A DNA stretch of 64,000 nt. Origin: VRUE01 sp963703175. Lineage in GTDB: Bacteria; Actinomycetota; Thermoleophilia; Solirubrobacterales; 70-9. Positions 45,096 through 53,960 of this stretch are shown piece by piece. The translations under genes and the position numbers were made by a program. The DNA is taken from the NCBI GenBank assembly GCA_963703175.1, contig OY969794.1, forward strand, positions 2,874,436-2,938,435. Direction: 5' to 3'. The notes beneath the pieces are model-generated. The model was not told the origin of the DNA, did not search any database, and worked only from the letters and a program-made list of their open reading frames with translations. How positions within the stretch are numbered: position 1 is the first letter of the stretch; the number at the start of each line of letters is the position of its first letter.

Positions 45096-46218
45096 CGAGC
45101 ACCTTTCTAGCATCGAAGAACTCTTCGGCCAACGCTCGCGCAGCGCGCGCGTGTCGGCGCCAGTCGCCGAGGATCGCGCAGGCGCCCTCCGCGGCCTCAT
45201 CCGCAGTCCTGAAGTCGAGCAGGCCCTCGCCGACCGGCAGCGAACTGCCGAAGCCAGTGTCCTGAGCAAGCACCGGGCGGCCGCTCGCCAGGAAGCAGGC
45301 GCTGCGATCGCTGAACCAGCCACTGGAAGTGTCGACGTACATCTTCTTGGCGATCGCGATCTCGGCGCCGGAGGACTGGACAAAGGCCCGGTAATCACCG
45401 GGTGACCCGGCGACGGATTCAGGCTGGACCAGCCGCCATCCGCTGGACCGCATCGCCTCGATGTCGGCGTGGTCGGCTGGGTCGATGTCCAACGCCACTT
45501 CGAACTCCGCCTCGACCCGCGACGGCAGGTCCAAAAACTTCCTGAACTCGTGCACGCGCAGGCCGAGCCTGCGCCCGTTGAACTCGACCGGATCGTAGGG
45601 CCCACGCCAGCTGCCGACCGTCCGGAACGCCCTCGAGCCCCCCTCAACGAACGGCCAGTGCGCAAGCGAGACGGGCGGGCGAAGAGGGATCCAATCGAGA
45701 CCGGCGGTCGGTATCCGGCACCCGGCATGCCCGAGATTCGCGCCGACGCTGGCAAAGCGGTGATGGCCGGCGATCAGATCGGCTTGGCCGAGCTCTCGCC
45801 AGGTCTGCGGGAAACCGGGATCGACGTCGAGGAAGACGAGGGTCTTAGCCGCTCCGAGCAGATCGGGATCGGTGAGGAAGCCCATGACGTTGATCAAAGC
45901 CGGCGCCCGCGAAATCCGCTGGAGCAAAGCATCGCGGGTCAGGCCGATCGTCTCGCCGTCGTCGAGGAGCAGTGAATAGGACTCGCCGAACCCGGCGAAG
46001 TCCATCACCTCCTGGAACCACTCGATCGCCTTGCGCCGCGCGGAGCCGGAGGGCAGTCCGCCGGCATCGATCACCATGTCGGAGCCGAGGCGGTCGATGA
46101 AGATCGGCTCGTAGCCGAGCTGCTGGGCGCCAAATGCGTACTGGAGGAAGGCCCATGCATGGCCTCCGTAGCCGGGCCTCTGCGCGATCGAGGCCGCGAT
46201 GGGAAGCGGGACCTTCAA
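45064..46218 (-). CDS. GT-B-like glycosyltransferase, GWFSDRSA family (paralogue 3)
   Basis: 384 residues. Shares with paralogues 1 and 2: QRPGYGGHAWAFLQYAFG, LINVMGFLTDPDLL, VFLDVDPGFPQTWRELG, FRTVGSWRGPYDPVEFNG, FEVALDIDPADHADIEAM, TSSGWFSDRSACFLASGRPV and LAQDTGFGSSLPVGEGLLDF. The TTG start at 46218 overlaps the stop of the frameshifted GT2 (TTGA), suggesting it is translated by re-initiation. The frameshift upstream could therefore also reduce its expression. Substrate unknown. Confidence 0.72.
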   Translation of the reverse strand: MKVPLPIAASIAQRPGYGGHAWAFLQYAFGAQQLGYEPIFIDRLGSDMVIDAGGLPSGSARRKAIEWFQEVMDFAGFGESYSLLLDDGETIGLTRDALLQRISRAPALINVMGFLTDPDLLGAAKTLVFLDVDPGFPQTWRELGQADLIAGHHRFASVGANLGHAGCRIPTAGLDWIPLRPPVSLAHWPFVEGGSRAFRTVGSWRGPYDPVEFNGRRLGLRVHEFRKFLDLPSRVEAEFEVALDIDPADHADIEAMRSSGWRLVQPESVAGSPGDYRAFVQSSGAEIAIAKKMYVDTSSGWFSDRSACFLASGRPVLAQDTGFGSSLPVGEGLLDFRTADEAAEGACAILGDWRRHARAARALAEEFFDARKVLGGLLTQLDGS

Positions 46219-47920
46219 GCCGCGGTCGAGGCTGCAAAAGGATCAAACCCCTCCATCGCCTCCTCGATCCGCTCCCCCCAGATCGAGGTGTGCAGCCACA
46301 TGTTGTACTCGCTGGGCATGCGGCGCAGGCCGGGAACGTAGGACTGGCCCTCGAGGTGGTAGAGCTCGACCTCCGGCAGGTACCAGTTCTCCCGGCCCGC
46401 TTCGGAGATCCGCATGCACAGCTCCGAGTCCTCGTAGTCGCCCTGCACGTAGTGCAACGGCAGACCCCCACCTCTTCGTAGAGGTCGCGATCGACCATCA
46501 TGCAGGCGGCGGTGACGGCAGGTACCGGCCGGGCCACGTTGGCCGCCGGAAAGGTCCTGTGCATGCCCTTGAAGCAATGGGCGTTCTCCCAGAGCTCCCC
46601 ACTGGCCCGACGGTAGAAGTACATGCCGGCGTGCTGGAGCGTGTCGTCCTCGTAGAGCAGCTTGGGACCGAGCGCGCCGATGCCCTCGGTCGAGTCGTAG
46701 AAGGCGCTCATCGCGCCGATCCAGCCCGGTCGGTCGGGAATCACGTCCGAGTTGAGCAGCAGCAGGCGCGGCCCGGCGGCGATCTCGATGCCGAGGTTGT
46801 TGGCGCCGGCAAAGCCCGCTCCAGAGGTCAGGTTGACGACCCGAAAGGGGATTCCGTAGAGACCGAACAGCTCGCCCGCCTGCTTGGCGAGTTCATCCGC
46901 CTGCTCCGGGGAGTCCAACACGTAGACGAGGTCCGCCTCGACCAGCTCCGGGTCCCGCGAGAACTGCAGCATCTGGTGCTCGATGAAGTCGAGGCGCTTG
47001 TAGAGCGGCACGACGATCGAGACCGCCGGGTTAGGTGGCGGCTCGCCGTAGACATCGACGGAGTCAATGCTCGCCTCGTCGACGACCCGTTGCTGCAGGC
47101 GCGTCAGCGCGTCGCGGCCGTGGTCCGCGGCGAGCGTTCCGCCGATCGTGCCGCGATGGCCTAGCTCGCCGAGGATTGTCGAGCGTACGGCTCCCGGCTC
47201 GCGGATCACCGCCGGGCACTCGATCTCGAGCTCGAGGCCGTCTGCCGTCCGCAGCTCGGCGATCCAGCCGCTCGAGAGCCGGCTCGGCGCCGGCAGCGAC
47301 ACGTGTGCGGTGAACCCGTGCTCAGTGGTCGCCTCACCGCCCAGCCCGGAGTAGAACTGGACGACGTCGGGGCGCTCGTAGCGAAATGCCCCCGGGGTAA
47401 GCTCGACGCGCGCGCCCTCCGGCGAGACGACCGTCACGACACCGAGGCCGTCCTGGTCGTGCATCCAGCCGTTGATCCAGAACGAACGATCGTCGATGGC
47501 GAGGATCTCTTCGACGGCGAGCCCGGCGGGGTGCTCCTCCTTCACCGCGCAGCGCGGCAGCCGCTCGCGGAGCACCTCGCGAATCCCATAGAGAGACGCG
47601 CTGAGCTCGAACGAGGAGTCGCCCTCGAGAGCCGTTGAGCTCGCCAACTCCTCCAGCAATGCCTCGCGCGTCGCAGCATCATGGGGCGCGAGCTCCTCGC
47701 GAACCAGCAGCTTCAGATCGCTCTCGACCTCCTCCCACTGCTGTGGTGAGAGCCCGAGCCCGTCGACCGGGGCGACCTCGACTACCGGTTTCTCATCGCC
47801 GTCCGAGCCTTCGCGGACAAGGATCGCGATATCGGCGACAAGTAATGCGGCGCGGCGCGGCAGCGGCGCGGCGGTATGGCGGCCCACCTTGGTACGGCGG
47901 CCCGTGGTTGCCTCAGGCAT
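46215..47920 (-). pseudogene. GT2 glycosyltransferase, interrupted by a one-base frameshift
   Basis: The intact form would be about 568 residues. An N-terminal regulatory-type region (PRRAALLVADIAILVRE) and a module (RSFWINGWMHDQDG, FRYERPDVVQFYSG, EHGFTAHVSLPAP) precede a GT2 domain: VSIVVPLYKRLDFIEHQMLQ, GAGFAGANNLGIEIAAG, LLLLNSDVIPDRPGWI. After YEEVG the frame breaks in a run of five C at 46465-46469 (plus strand). Adding one base restores LPLHYVQGDYEDSELCMRIS, the conserved GT2 C-terminal part, up to the stop at 46215. It could be a sequencing error in a homopolymer, a phase-variable tract or a real lesion. The ATG at 47920 overlaps the upstream gene by 8 bases. Confidence 0.8.
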
Positions 47921-49196
47921 TGAGCGCCACCTCCCCACCGCGGTCGCCAACGGCTTCGTAGAGGTCGAGTAGACGGGCGATGTGCGTGCCCATCGAGTAG
48001 GGCTCGCGGATGCCGTCCCGAAGAGAGCGCCACAGCCTTGGATTCGTCGTCGCGCTTTCGATCGTCTGGGCGAGGCTGAAGGCGTCACCCACCCGGAAGT
48101 GCAGCCCGTCGATGCCGTCACGGACTTTCTCCGCCATCCCGCCGACGTCGCTGCAGATGATCGGGCGGCGGTGGAAGAACGCCTCCTGGATGACGAGCGG
48201 CGAGTTCTCCCACCAGATCGACGGAACCACGACCCAGTGCAGGTCGGCCATCAGCTTCGGCAGCTCAGCGTGATCGTAGGGGCCGCGGAAGGTGACCCGG
48301 CCGCGCAGCGACTCCTGCAGGGTCGCGAACTCGTCCTGAAACTCCTGCGTCTGCAGCTCGAGGTTGGCGCCATGCAGCCACAGGTGGGCATCGACTTCGT
48401 CGTCGAGCAGCGCCATCGCATCGAGCATCACCCGTGCGCCCTTGAAGTAGCTGAGCTGCCCGAAAAAGCCGATGTTGACGGGAGCCTTTGTCTGCGAGGG
48501 CGCAGGAGCACGAACCGCCGGGGCGAGCCGGCCGTACTCCTCGACCTGGATCCGCTCGGGCTCGATCCCCCAGCGCAGATACTTCTCCATCAGCTGCGCG
48601 CTCGGCGCCAGGAAGGCGTCGACGTTCTCGAAGTGGCCCTTGACGAAGCGTTCGCGCAAGAAGAACGACTGCTCGGTGATCTGCGGGAAGCATTCGTTGC
48701 AGCGGCGCGGCGAGGATTCCCCGCAAAGCTCGGAGCTGGAGGTCCGCACCATCTGGCCGTCGCGGTGACAGATCGGCAGGAACTCGTGCAGCGTGTAGAC
48801 GATCCTCGCCTCCGGCAACACGCGGCGGATCTGGCTCAAAAAGTCGACCCCGATGAAGTGCGTGTGCTGGAGGTGGACGACGTCCGGCCGGTGCGCGAGC
48901 AAGAAGTTGGTCAGGTGCTGCGTGTACAGCGTCTTGTCGCGCGAGGTGAGCGTAAAGAAGTCGAAGTGCTCGGTCTCGGTGAAGACGAAGTACTGGTTGG
49001 GGTCGTCGTTGACCGAGCTGAACGGGGTGCCCGGATGGGCCACCCGCTGGCGGGCGACGTTGGAGCCGATCCGGGCCAGCAGCACAGGCTCGACCCCCGG
49101 CGTATCCCGCATCCCCTCGTAGAGCTCGAGCGCGTAAGCCTCCGCCCCACCGGGATGCAGCGCCGGATGGTTATGCGCGACGTAGAGAACCTTCAT
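47913..49196 (-). CDS. GT4-family glycosyltransferase
   Basis: 427 residues of the GT-B fold. The N-terminal domain has VLYVAHNHPALHPGGAEAYA, VVHLQHTHFIGVDFL and YTLHEFLPICHRDGQM. A Cys-rich insert (CGESSPRRCNECFPQ) may bind zinc. The C-terminal domain has NIGFFGQLSYFKGARVMLDA, VVPSIWWENSPLVIQEAFFH with the E-x7-E-like donor motif, and CSDVGGMAEKVRDGIDGLHF. Retaining transferase; donor unknown. ATG at 49196 overlaps the upstream stop by 4 bases (ATGA). Confidence 0.87.
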   Translation of the reverse strand: MKVLYVAHNHPALHPGGAEAYALELYEGMRDTPGVEPVLLARIGSNVARQRVAHPGTPFSSVNDDPNQYFVFTETEHFDFFTLTSRDKTLYTQHLTNFLLAHRPDVVHLQHTHFIGVDFLSQIRRVLPEARIVYTLHEFLPICHRDGQMVRTSSSELCGESSPRRCNECFPQITEQSFFLRERFVKGHFENVDAFLAPSAQLMEKYLRWGIEPERIQVEEYGRLAPAVRAPAPSQTKAPVNIGFFGQLSYFKGARVMLDAMALLDDEVDAHLWLHGANLELQTQEFQDEFATLQESLRGRVTFRGPYDHAELPKLMADLHWVVVPSIWWENSPLVIQEAFFHRRPIICSDVGGMAEKVRDGIDGLHFRVGDAFSLAQTIESATTNPRLWRSLRDGIREPYSMGTHIARLLDLYEAVGDRGGEVALNA

Positions 49197-49975
49197 GCGA
49201 TCTCCTTTAGCCCTTCGAGGTCGAATACGCGGCAGAGGTGGCGCTGCTCGGCGACCTTGCGACAACTCGACTCGACCGCAGCGGCGAAATCCGCGCTGGA
49301 GTCGAGCCACTCGTCGGAAGACCTCGGCACGACGAGGTAATCGGCTCCCATGCGGGTGAGCAATTTCAACTCGGTCAGCGCGTCCTGGCCCTCCTTCGCT
49401 GCGTCGCTCGTCCGCAGGGAGGCGACCTCGAACGGGGCAAGCGCCGACGCCAGGCCGTCGACCGCCTCGAGCACGACAAGGTGCTTGTCGGTCGCAATCA
49501 GATTTTCCAGGTAGTCCCGCATCTGCTCCACCGAGGCCTGTGGCCTCCCGATCGCCGGCGCGCCTTGCACCGTCGACCGTCCCGAACCCAACCCGTAGAT
49601 TAAGCAGACATCGGCAACGTCGGCGACAACCTCGCCGTGAGTGGCCAGATGTAGGGCGAACTGGTCGTAGAAGTCGAGCCACCAGCGGGCCGTCGCCGGG
49701 ATGACGAGGTATTCGGCGCCGCGCCGGCGCATCTCCTCCAGCTCGGCCGTGGCCGTGGCGCTGTTCAGCGGGTGGTGGCCGGCATATCCACCGGAGCCGT
49801 CCTGGGGGAAGTGCAGGGCGTTCGCCCCCGGGACGTCGAGCAGGGCGGCATCGCCCTTGCTGACGACGAGCAGCGAGGAGCCCGGCGGCACGCTTGCCGC
49901 CACGGTCGCGCGGATCCGCCCGACCAAGTCCGCGTATTCGGTGTTGCCGAGGTGGCCGTTGCCGTTCTCGCTCAC
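49193..49975 (-). CDS. stand-alone tandem HFPQ/GHHP-domain protein, unknown function
   Basis: 260 residues with no catalytic domain. The first copy reads VPPGSSLLVVSKGDAALLDV, ANALHFPQDGSGGYAGHHPL, and RRGAEYLVIPATARWWLDFY. The second, more diverged copy has DALTELKLLTRMGADYLVVP and RSSDEWLDSSADFAAAV. The same domain is fused to the C-termini of the two preceding glycosyltransferases. It looks like a small alpha/beta fold (alternating hydrophobic strands, conserved GD, HFPQ, HHP, WW residues). The GTG start overlaps the upstream stop (GTGA). It may be a scaffold or carrier-binding subunit for the glycosyltransferases. Confidence 0.7.
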   Translation of the reverse strand: MSENGNGHLGNTEYADLVGRIRATVAASVPPGSSLLVVSKGDAALLDVPGANALHFPQDGSGGYAGHHPLNSATATAELEEMRRRGAEYLVIPATARWWLDFYDQFALHLATHGEVVADVADVCLIYGLGSGRSTVQGAPAIGRPQASVEQMRDYLENLIATDKHLVVLEAVDGLASALAPFEVASLRTSDAAKEGQDALTELKLLTRMGADYLVVPRSSDEWLDSSADFAAAVESSCRKVAEQRHLCRVFDLEGLKEIA

Positions 49976-51483
49976 CCCACCACCTCGGCCTCTTCGAGGA
50001 CGCCGTCGGCGGTCGAGGACTCGAGCCTGAAGATCGAGCAGGTCTCCAGCTCGGTCGCCGGGTAGCGGCCCCGCAGATGGTCGGCGAAGCCGCCGTAGTG
50101 ATCGAGCCACCAGGACGCCGAGGAGGGCAGCACCAGGTATTCGGCACCGCGGGCGCGCAGCGCCTCCAACCGGGCGACAGCATCGTCGCTGTCATGTGGG
50201 TGATGGCCGAGATATCCACCGGAAGCGTCCTGGGGAAAATGGCGGGCATCGCGCCCCTCGAGGTTGACCAGCTCGCGATCGCCCCGGCTCACCACCAGGA
50301 CCGAAGCCCCGGTGGGAACGCTTTTGGCCACGTCCTCCCGGATCTGCTCGACCAGGCGCCGGTAGCCGAGCCGGCGGCTCGCCGTGAAGCCCTCGCCCTG
50401 CCCCTCCCCCCCGCCCGGGCCGGCAGCCTGCTCGAGCTGCAGCTGCAGGCCAGACACCTCCTTTTCGAGACGGTTCGCCTCCCTCGCGAACGCGCGGCGA
50501 TCGAAGTGGGCGCCAGTCGGCTGCGGCAGGGCGGGCAGGCGCCGGCCGACGGCCTCGCCGGCGGCGGCCGTTAGCCGCACGACCTCGCCCAGGAGGTCCG
50601 AGACCTGGCGGGCGTAGGTCTCCAACGCCGCCTCGACCTCTTCCTCGCGACCGCGATCGACGGCCGCCAGGCGGGGCGAGATCGCCAGGCGCAGCGGATA
50701 GGAGTCGGCGTACTCGAACTCGAGCAGGCCGTCTTCCACGTAGACGGCGACATCGTCGCGGCGGACGCGATCGCGCCAGCGCTCACGGTACAGCGCGACG
50801 CTGCGCTCGAAACCATCGTGGCGGCCGCGCGAAGCGGACTCGAGATGGATCAGCGCCGATTCGTGGCAATAGTGGACCTCAGCGCCAAGCTCGCCGAGGC
50901 GGAGACAGAGGTCGACGTCCTCGAGCGAGTTGACGAAGCCGGCATCGAAGCCGCCAAGCCGCTCGAAGGGGGCTCGCCTGATCAGCAGGCACGCGCCAGT
51001 CACCGCCTGCAGTCGCCGCGAGCGGTTGACGGCGGGGTGATCGGCCGGCAGGCCGGCGTAGAGGTTGTGCGGGTACCCGTCCTGTCCGATCACGACGCCG
51101 GCGTGCTGGACGCTGCCGGTCGGATAGACGAGCTTGGCGCCGACGGCCGCTGCGGCGGGATGCTCCGCCGCATAGTGCTCTAGCGCCGCCAGCCACCCCG
51201 GTTGCGGCTCGGTGTCGTTGTTGAGGAAGACGAGCAACTCGCCCCGCGACGCGGCCGCGCCCTCGTTGCAGGCGCACGCGAAGCCGACGTTCTCGGTCAG
51301 CGTCAGCCGGCGGATCGCGTCGCCGTATCGCCCGAGCAGCTCCGCCGTGGCGTCGGTCGAGGCGTCGTCGACGACGATGACCTCGCACCCCTCCGGCAAC
51401 TCGGCGAGGACGGTGTCCAGGCAATGCCGGGTCAAGGCGGCGCGGTTGTGGACGGGCACGACGATCGAGGTGGACATGCTCAC
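49972..51483 (-). CDS. GT2 glycosyltransferase with C-terminal HFPQ/GHHP domain
   Basis: 503 residues. The GT2 domain (1 to about 250) has TSIVVPVHNRAALTRHCLDT, EVIVVDDASTDATAELLGRY, LLVFLNNDTEPQPGWLAALE and GGFDAGFVNSLEDVDLCLRL, as in rhamnosyl-type transferases. A charged helical linker follows (FAREANRLEKEVSGLQLQLE). The C-terminal domain reads VPTGASVLVVSRGDRELVNL, ARHFPQDASGGYLGHHPHDS and GAEYLVLPSSASWWLDHYGG. The GTG start at 51483 overlaps the upstream stop (GTGA). Confidence 0.83.
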   Translation of the reverse strand: MSMSTSIVVPVHNRAALTRHCLDTVLAELPEGCEVIVVDDASTDATAELLGRYGDAIRRLTLTENVGFACACNEGAAASRGELLVFLNNDTEPQPGWLAALEHYAAEHPAAAAVGAKLVYPTGSVQHAGVVIGQDGYPHNLYAGLPADHPAVNRSRRLQAVTGACLLIRRAPFERLGGFDAGFVNSLEDVDLCLRLGELGAEVHYCHESALIHLESASRGRHDGFERSVALYRERWRDRVRRDDVAVYVEDGLLEFEYADSYPLRLAISPRLAAVDRGREEEVEAALETYARQVSDLLGEVVRLTAAAGEAVGRRLPALPQPTGAHFDRRAFAREANRLEKEVSGLQLQLEQAAGPGGGEGQGEGFTASRRLGYRRLVEQIREDVAKSVPTGASVLVVSRGDRELVNLEGRDARHFPQDASGGYLGHHPHDSDDAVARLEALRARGAEYLVLPSSASWWLDHYGGFADHLRGRYPATELETCSIFRLESSTADGVLEEAEVVG

Positions 51484-53960
51484 GAGGCCGCCTCCTCAAG
51501 GTGGTAGATAGCCCCGGCGCGCTCGTCGGAGACGATCGCTCGGTAGCGCGAATCGAGGTGCTCGCGCAGTCCGTCGTAGTGGTTCAGCCACCAGGTATAG
51601 GTGGGCGGCACGACCAAATAACGCGCACCACCGTCGCGGAGCTCCTCGAGATGGCCGATCGCCTCGTGGCTGTCGGCCGGGTGGTGCCCCGCCCAGCCGC
51701 CGTCCTCGGCCTGGGGGAAGTGCATCGCCTGGCGGCCGTTGAGTTGCAACAGAGCCTCGTCGCCGCGGCTGATCACCAGCACGGCAGCCCCTGCCGGAAC
51801 CGCCGCCTTCACCGCCTCGCGCAGATGCTCCGCCTCGCGTTCGTAGCGCGGGTTTGGGCGGCGCGCGTAGGGCACCCACGATCGTCCCCACTTCTCGGCG
51901 TAGCGCTGCTGGTTGGTCTGCAGAATCCGCGTGTACTCGCCGCCGGCGACGAGCTTGCCAAAGGAGGCCTCGCCGAAGTGGTGGACCACCGTGTCCTCGA
52001 TGCAGCGCTGCTGGTATCCCGCCTCCCTGGCACGCTCGGCGTAGTCGTCGTCCTCGAGCAGGCCGACCTCGTAGCGCTCGTCGAGCGGGCCGAGGTGCTG
52101 GTAGGTCTGGCGGCGCATCGCCAGGCAGAACATCGCCGGGGTCCTCACCTCCAGCCACTCTCCCGGGTGCTCTTTGGAGCGCTGCCTGGCGAACTCGAGG
52201 AACTCACCCCAGGTTCGGTAGTCGGTCTCGACCTCAGCCTCGTTGCCGATCCGGTTGGTCACCGGGCCGACCAGGCCCACTCCGGGGTTGCGGAGGTGGG
52301 GCAGCAGGCCGGACAGCCACCCGGGGGCGACCATCGTGTCGTTGTTGAGCAACACCAGGTGCTCGCCGAGAGCCAGGCCGAGGCCCTGGTTGCAGGCCGG
52401 CGCGAAGCCCATGTTCCTACCGTTGATCAGGACCCGCACCCTGGCGTCCCCCTCGGCGAGCTTGCTCAGGTAGGCACGGGTCCCGTCGTCGGATCCGTTG
52501 TCGACCACGATCAGCTCGAAGTCGTGCCCCTCGGTGTGAGCGAGGACCGTCTCCAGGCAGAGGCGGCTGAAGGTCAGGCCGTTGTGGGTGACGACGACGA
52601 TGCTGGTGCTCTCCGACCCCATCGCCGAGGCGTCCTCGTGGACCGGGAGGGCGTAGCCTTGGGCAGCCTCCACGGTGGAGCGCGGCAGCGTCGTTGGGCG
52701 ACGCGAGACCGGCTCCAGGTCCAGCTCCTCCGGGAACACCGTGAGTGGGCGCCGCGGGCGGCTCCGCTTTGCCGGGCCGAGACCTAACTCCTTCAGCATC
52801 GCGCCGAGCACAACCTCATGGCTGAAGTGCTCTCGAGCCAGCGCGCGGGCGGCCGAGGCGTGGCGAGGGTAGTCGGACTCGATCGCCTCCACCGCCCCCA
52901 CCGCCGCATCGGGGGAGTCGAAAGCGAAGAGACCCTCGCCGGTCGGCAACGCGCTGCCGAAGCCGGTGTCCTGGGTCACTACGGGACGCCCGCTGGCGAG
53001 GTAGGTGGCGCTGCGGTCGCTGAACCAGCCGGTCCGGAGGCGCACGTTTTGGTCCTTGGCGACCGTGAACTCCGCCCGCGAGGCGCCAACGTACTCGCGA
53101 TAGGGATCGATGCCGCGCGAGACCTCGAGGCCGTCGCGCACCTGCCAGCCGTTCTCCACGAGCAGCTTGCGGTCAGCCGGCTCGCAACTGCTCAGCGCCA
53201 GCTCGAACGCCTGCCCGGTGCGCTTCGGCAGGTCAAGGTGCTTGAGGAACTCGTAGTGCTTGCTCCAGGTGTAGCGCTCCCCCTTGAAGGTCACGTCGCG
53301 CCAGTCCTGGCGCCAGTTGCCGATCGTCGTGTACCGAGCGGCCGGCTGCGGCGAGCGGTCCGGCCAGAGGTCCATCACCACAGGCTGGCGGGTCGGCACG
53401 AAACGGAAGCGATCCTCATGGGGCAGGCCGCAGTCGGGCTTGCCCCAGTTCTCGGCAAAGGTGAAGAAGGCGCAGTGCGGTTCGAGAAAGTCGAGCGTCT
53501 CCTGCAAGCCGTGGCGCAGCTCGAGCTGAAGCTGGACCGGATCGGTCTCCAGGTAGACGAGGCGACCGGTGGCCGCCAGCTCCGCCAGCGGCTGGGTTCC
53601 GCCATGGAGGTTGATCAGCAGCTCGGCGCCGCCGTAGAGGCCTTCCAGCTGCAGCTCGCTCATGCCGAAGCAGCGTCCGTCGTCGTGGAGCGCCCGGAAG
53701 GCCCAGCGGTCGGAGAGGCCGAAGCGGCGCATGACCGCGGCGATGAACTCGGCGGCGAGCGCGGAGCTGTCGTCGTCCTCATGGCTCATCAGCATCGAGG
53801 GCGTACGAGCGTGCGTCTCGACGTAGTAGGCCTCATAGCCAAGACGCTCGAAGCCCAGCATGTAGTGCAGGTTCTGCCAGACGACCCCCGCCACCGGCAT
53901 CTTGGTCATCATCCCCAGCAGGACGATCTTCGGCCGGCCCGACTGCCCTGGGGCCCGCAT
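51480..53960 (-). CDS. three-domain glycosyltransferase: GWFSDRSA GT-B + GT2 + HFPQ/GHHP
   Basis: 826 residues. Residues 1 to about 400 form paralogue 4 of the GWFSDRSA family: GVVWQNLHYMLGFERLGYEA, LLINLHGGTQPLAELA, VYLETDPVQLQLELRHG, YTTIGNWRQDWRDVTFKG, LRTGWFSDRSATYLASGRPV and VTQDTGFGSALPTGEGLFAF. Residues about 450-690 are a GT2: TSIVVVTHNGLTFSRLCLET, ELIVVDNGSDDGTRAYLSKL, LVLLNNDTMVAPGWLSGL, YEVGLLEDDDYAERAREAGY. The C-terminus is the HFPQ/GHHP domain (AVPAGAAVLVISRGDEALLQ, MHFPQAEDGGWAGHHPADS, TYTWWLNHYDGL). It fuses parts that are separate elsewhere in the operon. Its start shares one base with the ABC transporter stop (TGATG). Confidence 0.83.
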   Translation of the reverse strand: MRAPGQSGRPKIVLLGMMTKMPVAGVVWQNLHYMLGFERLGYEAYYVETHARTPSMLMSHEDDDSSALAAEFIAAVMRRFGLSDRWAFRALHDDGRCFGMSELQLEGLYGGAELLINLHGGTQPLAELAATGRLVYLETDPVQLQLELRHGLQETLDFLEPHCAFFTFAENWGKPDCGLPHEDRFRFVPTRQPVVMDLWPDRSPQPAARYTTIGNWRQDWRDVTFKGERYTWSKHYEFLKHLDLPKRTGQAFELALSSCEPADRKLLVENGWQVRDGLEVSRGIDPYREYVGASRAEFTVAKDQNVRLRTGWFSDRSATYLASGRPVVTQDTGFGSALPTGEGLFAFDSPDAAVGAVEAIESDYPRHASAARALAREHFSHEVVLGAMLKELGLGPAKRSRPRRPLTVFPEELDLEPVSRRPTTLPRSTVEAAQGYALPVHEDASAMGSESTSIVVVTHNGLTFSRLCLETVLAHTEGHDFELIVVDNGSDDGTRAYLSKLAEGDARVRVLINGRNMGFAPACNQGLGLALGEHLVLLNNDTMVAPGWLSGLLPHLRNPGVGLVGPVTNRIGNEAEVETDYRTWGEFLEFARQRSKEHPGEWLEVRTPAMFCLAMRRQTYQHLGPLDERYEVGLLEDDDYAERAREAGYQQRCIEDTVVHHFGEASFGKLVAGGEYTRILQTNQQRYAEKWGRSWVPYARRPNPRYEREAEHLREAVKAAVPAGAAVLVISRGDEALLQLNGRQAMHFPQAEDGGWAGHHPADSHEAIGHLEELRDGGARYLVVPPTYTWWLNHYDGLREHLDSRYRAIVSDERAGAIYHLEEAAS

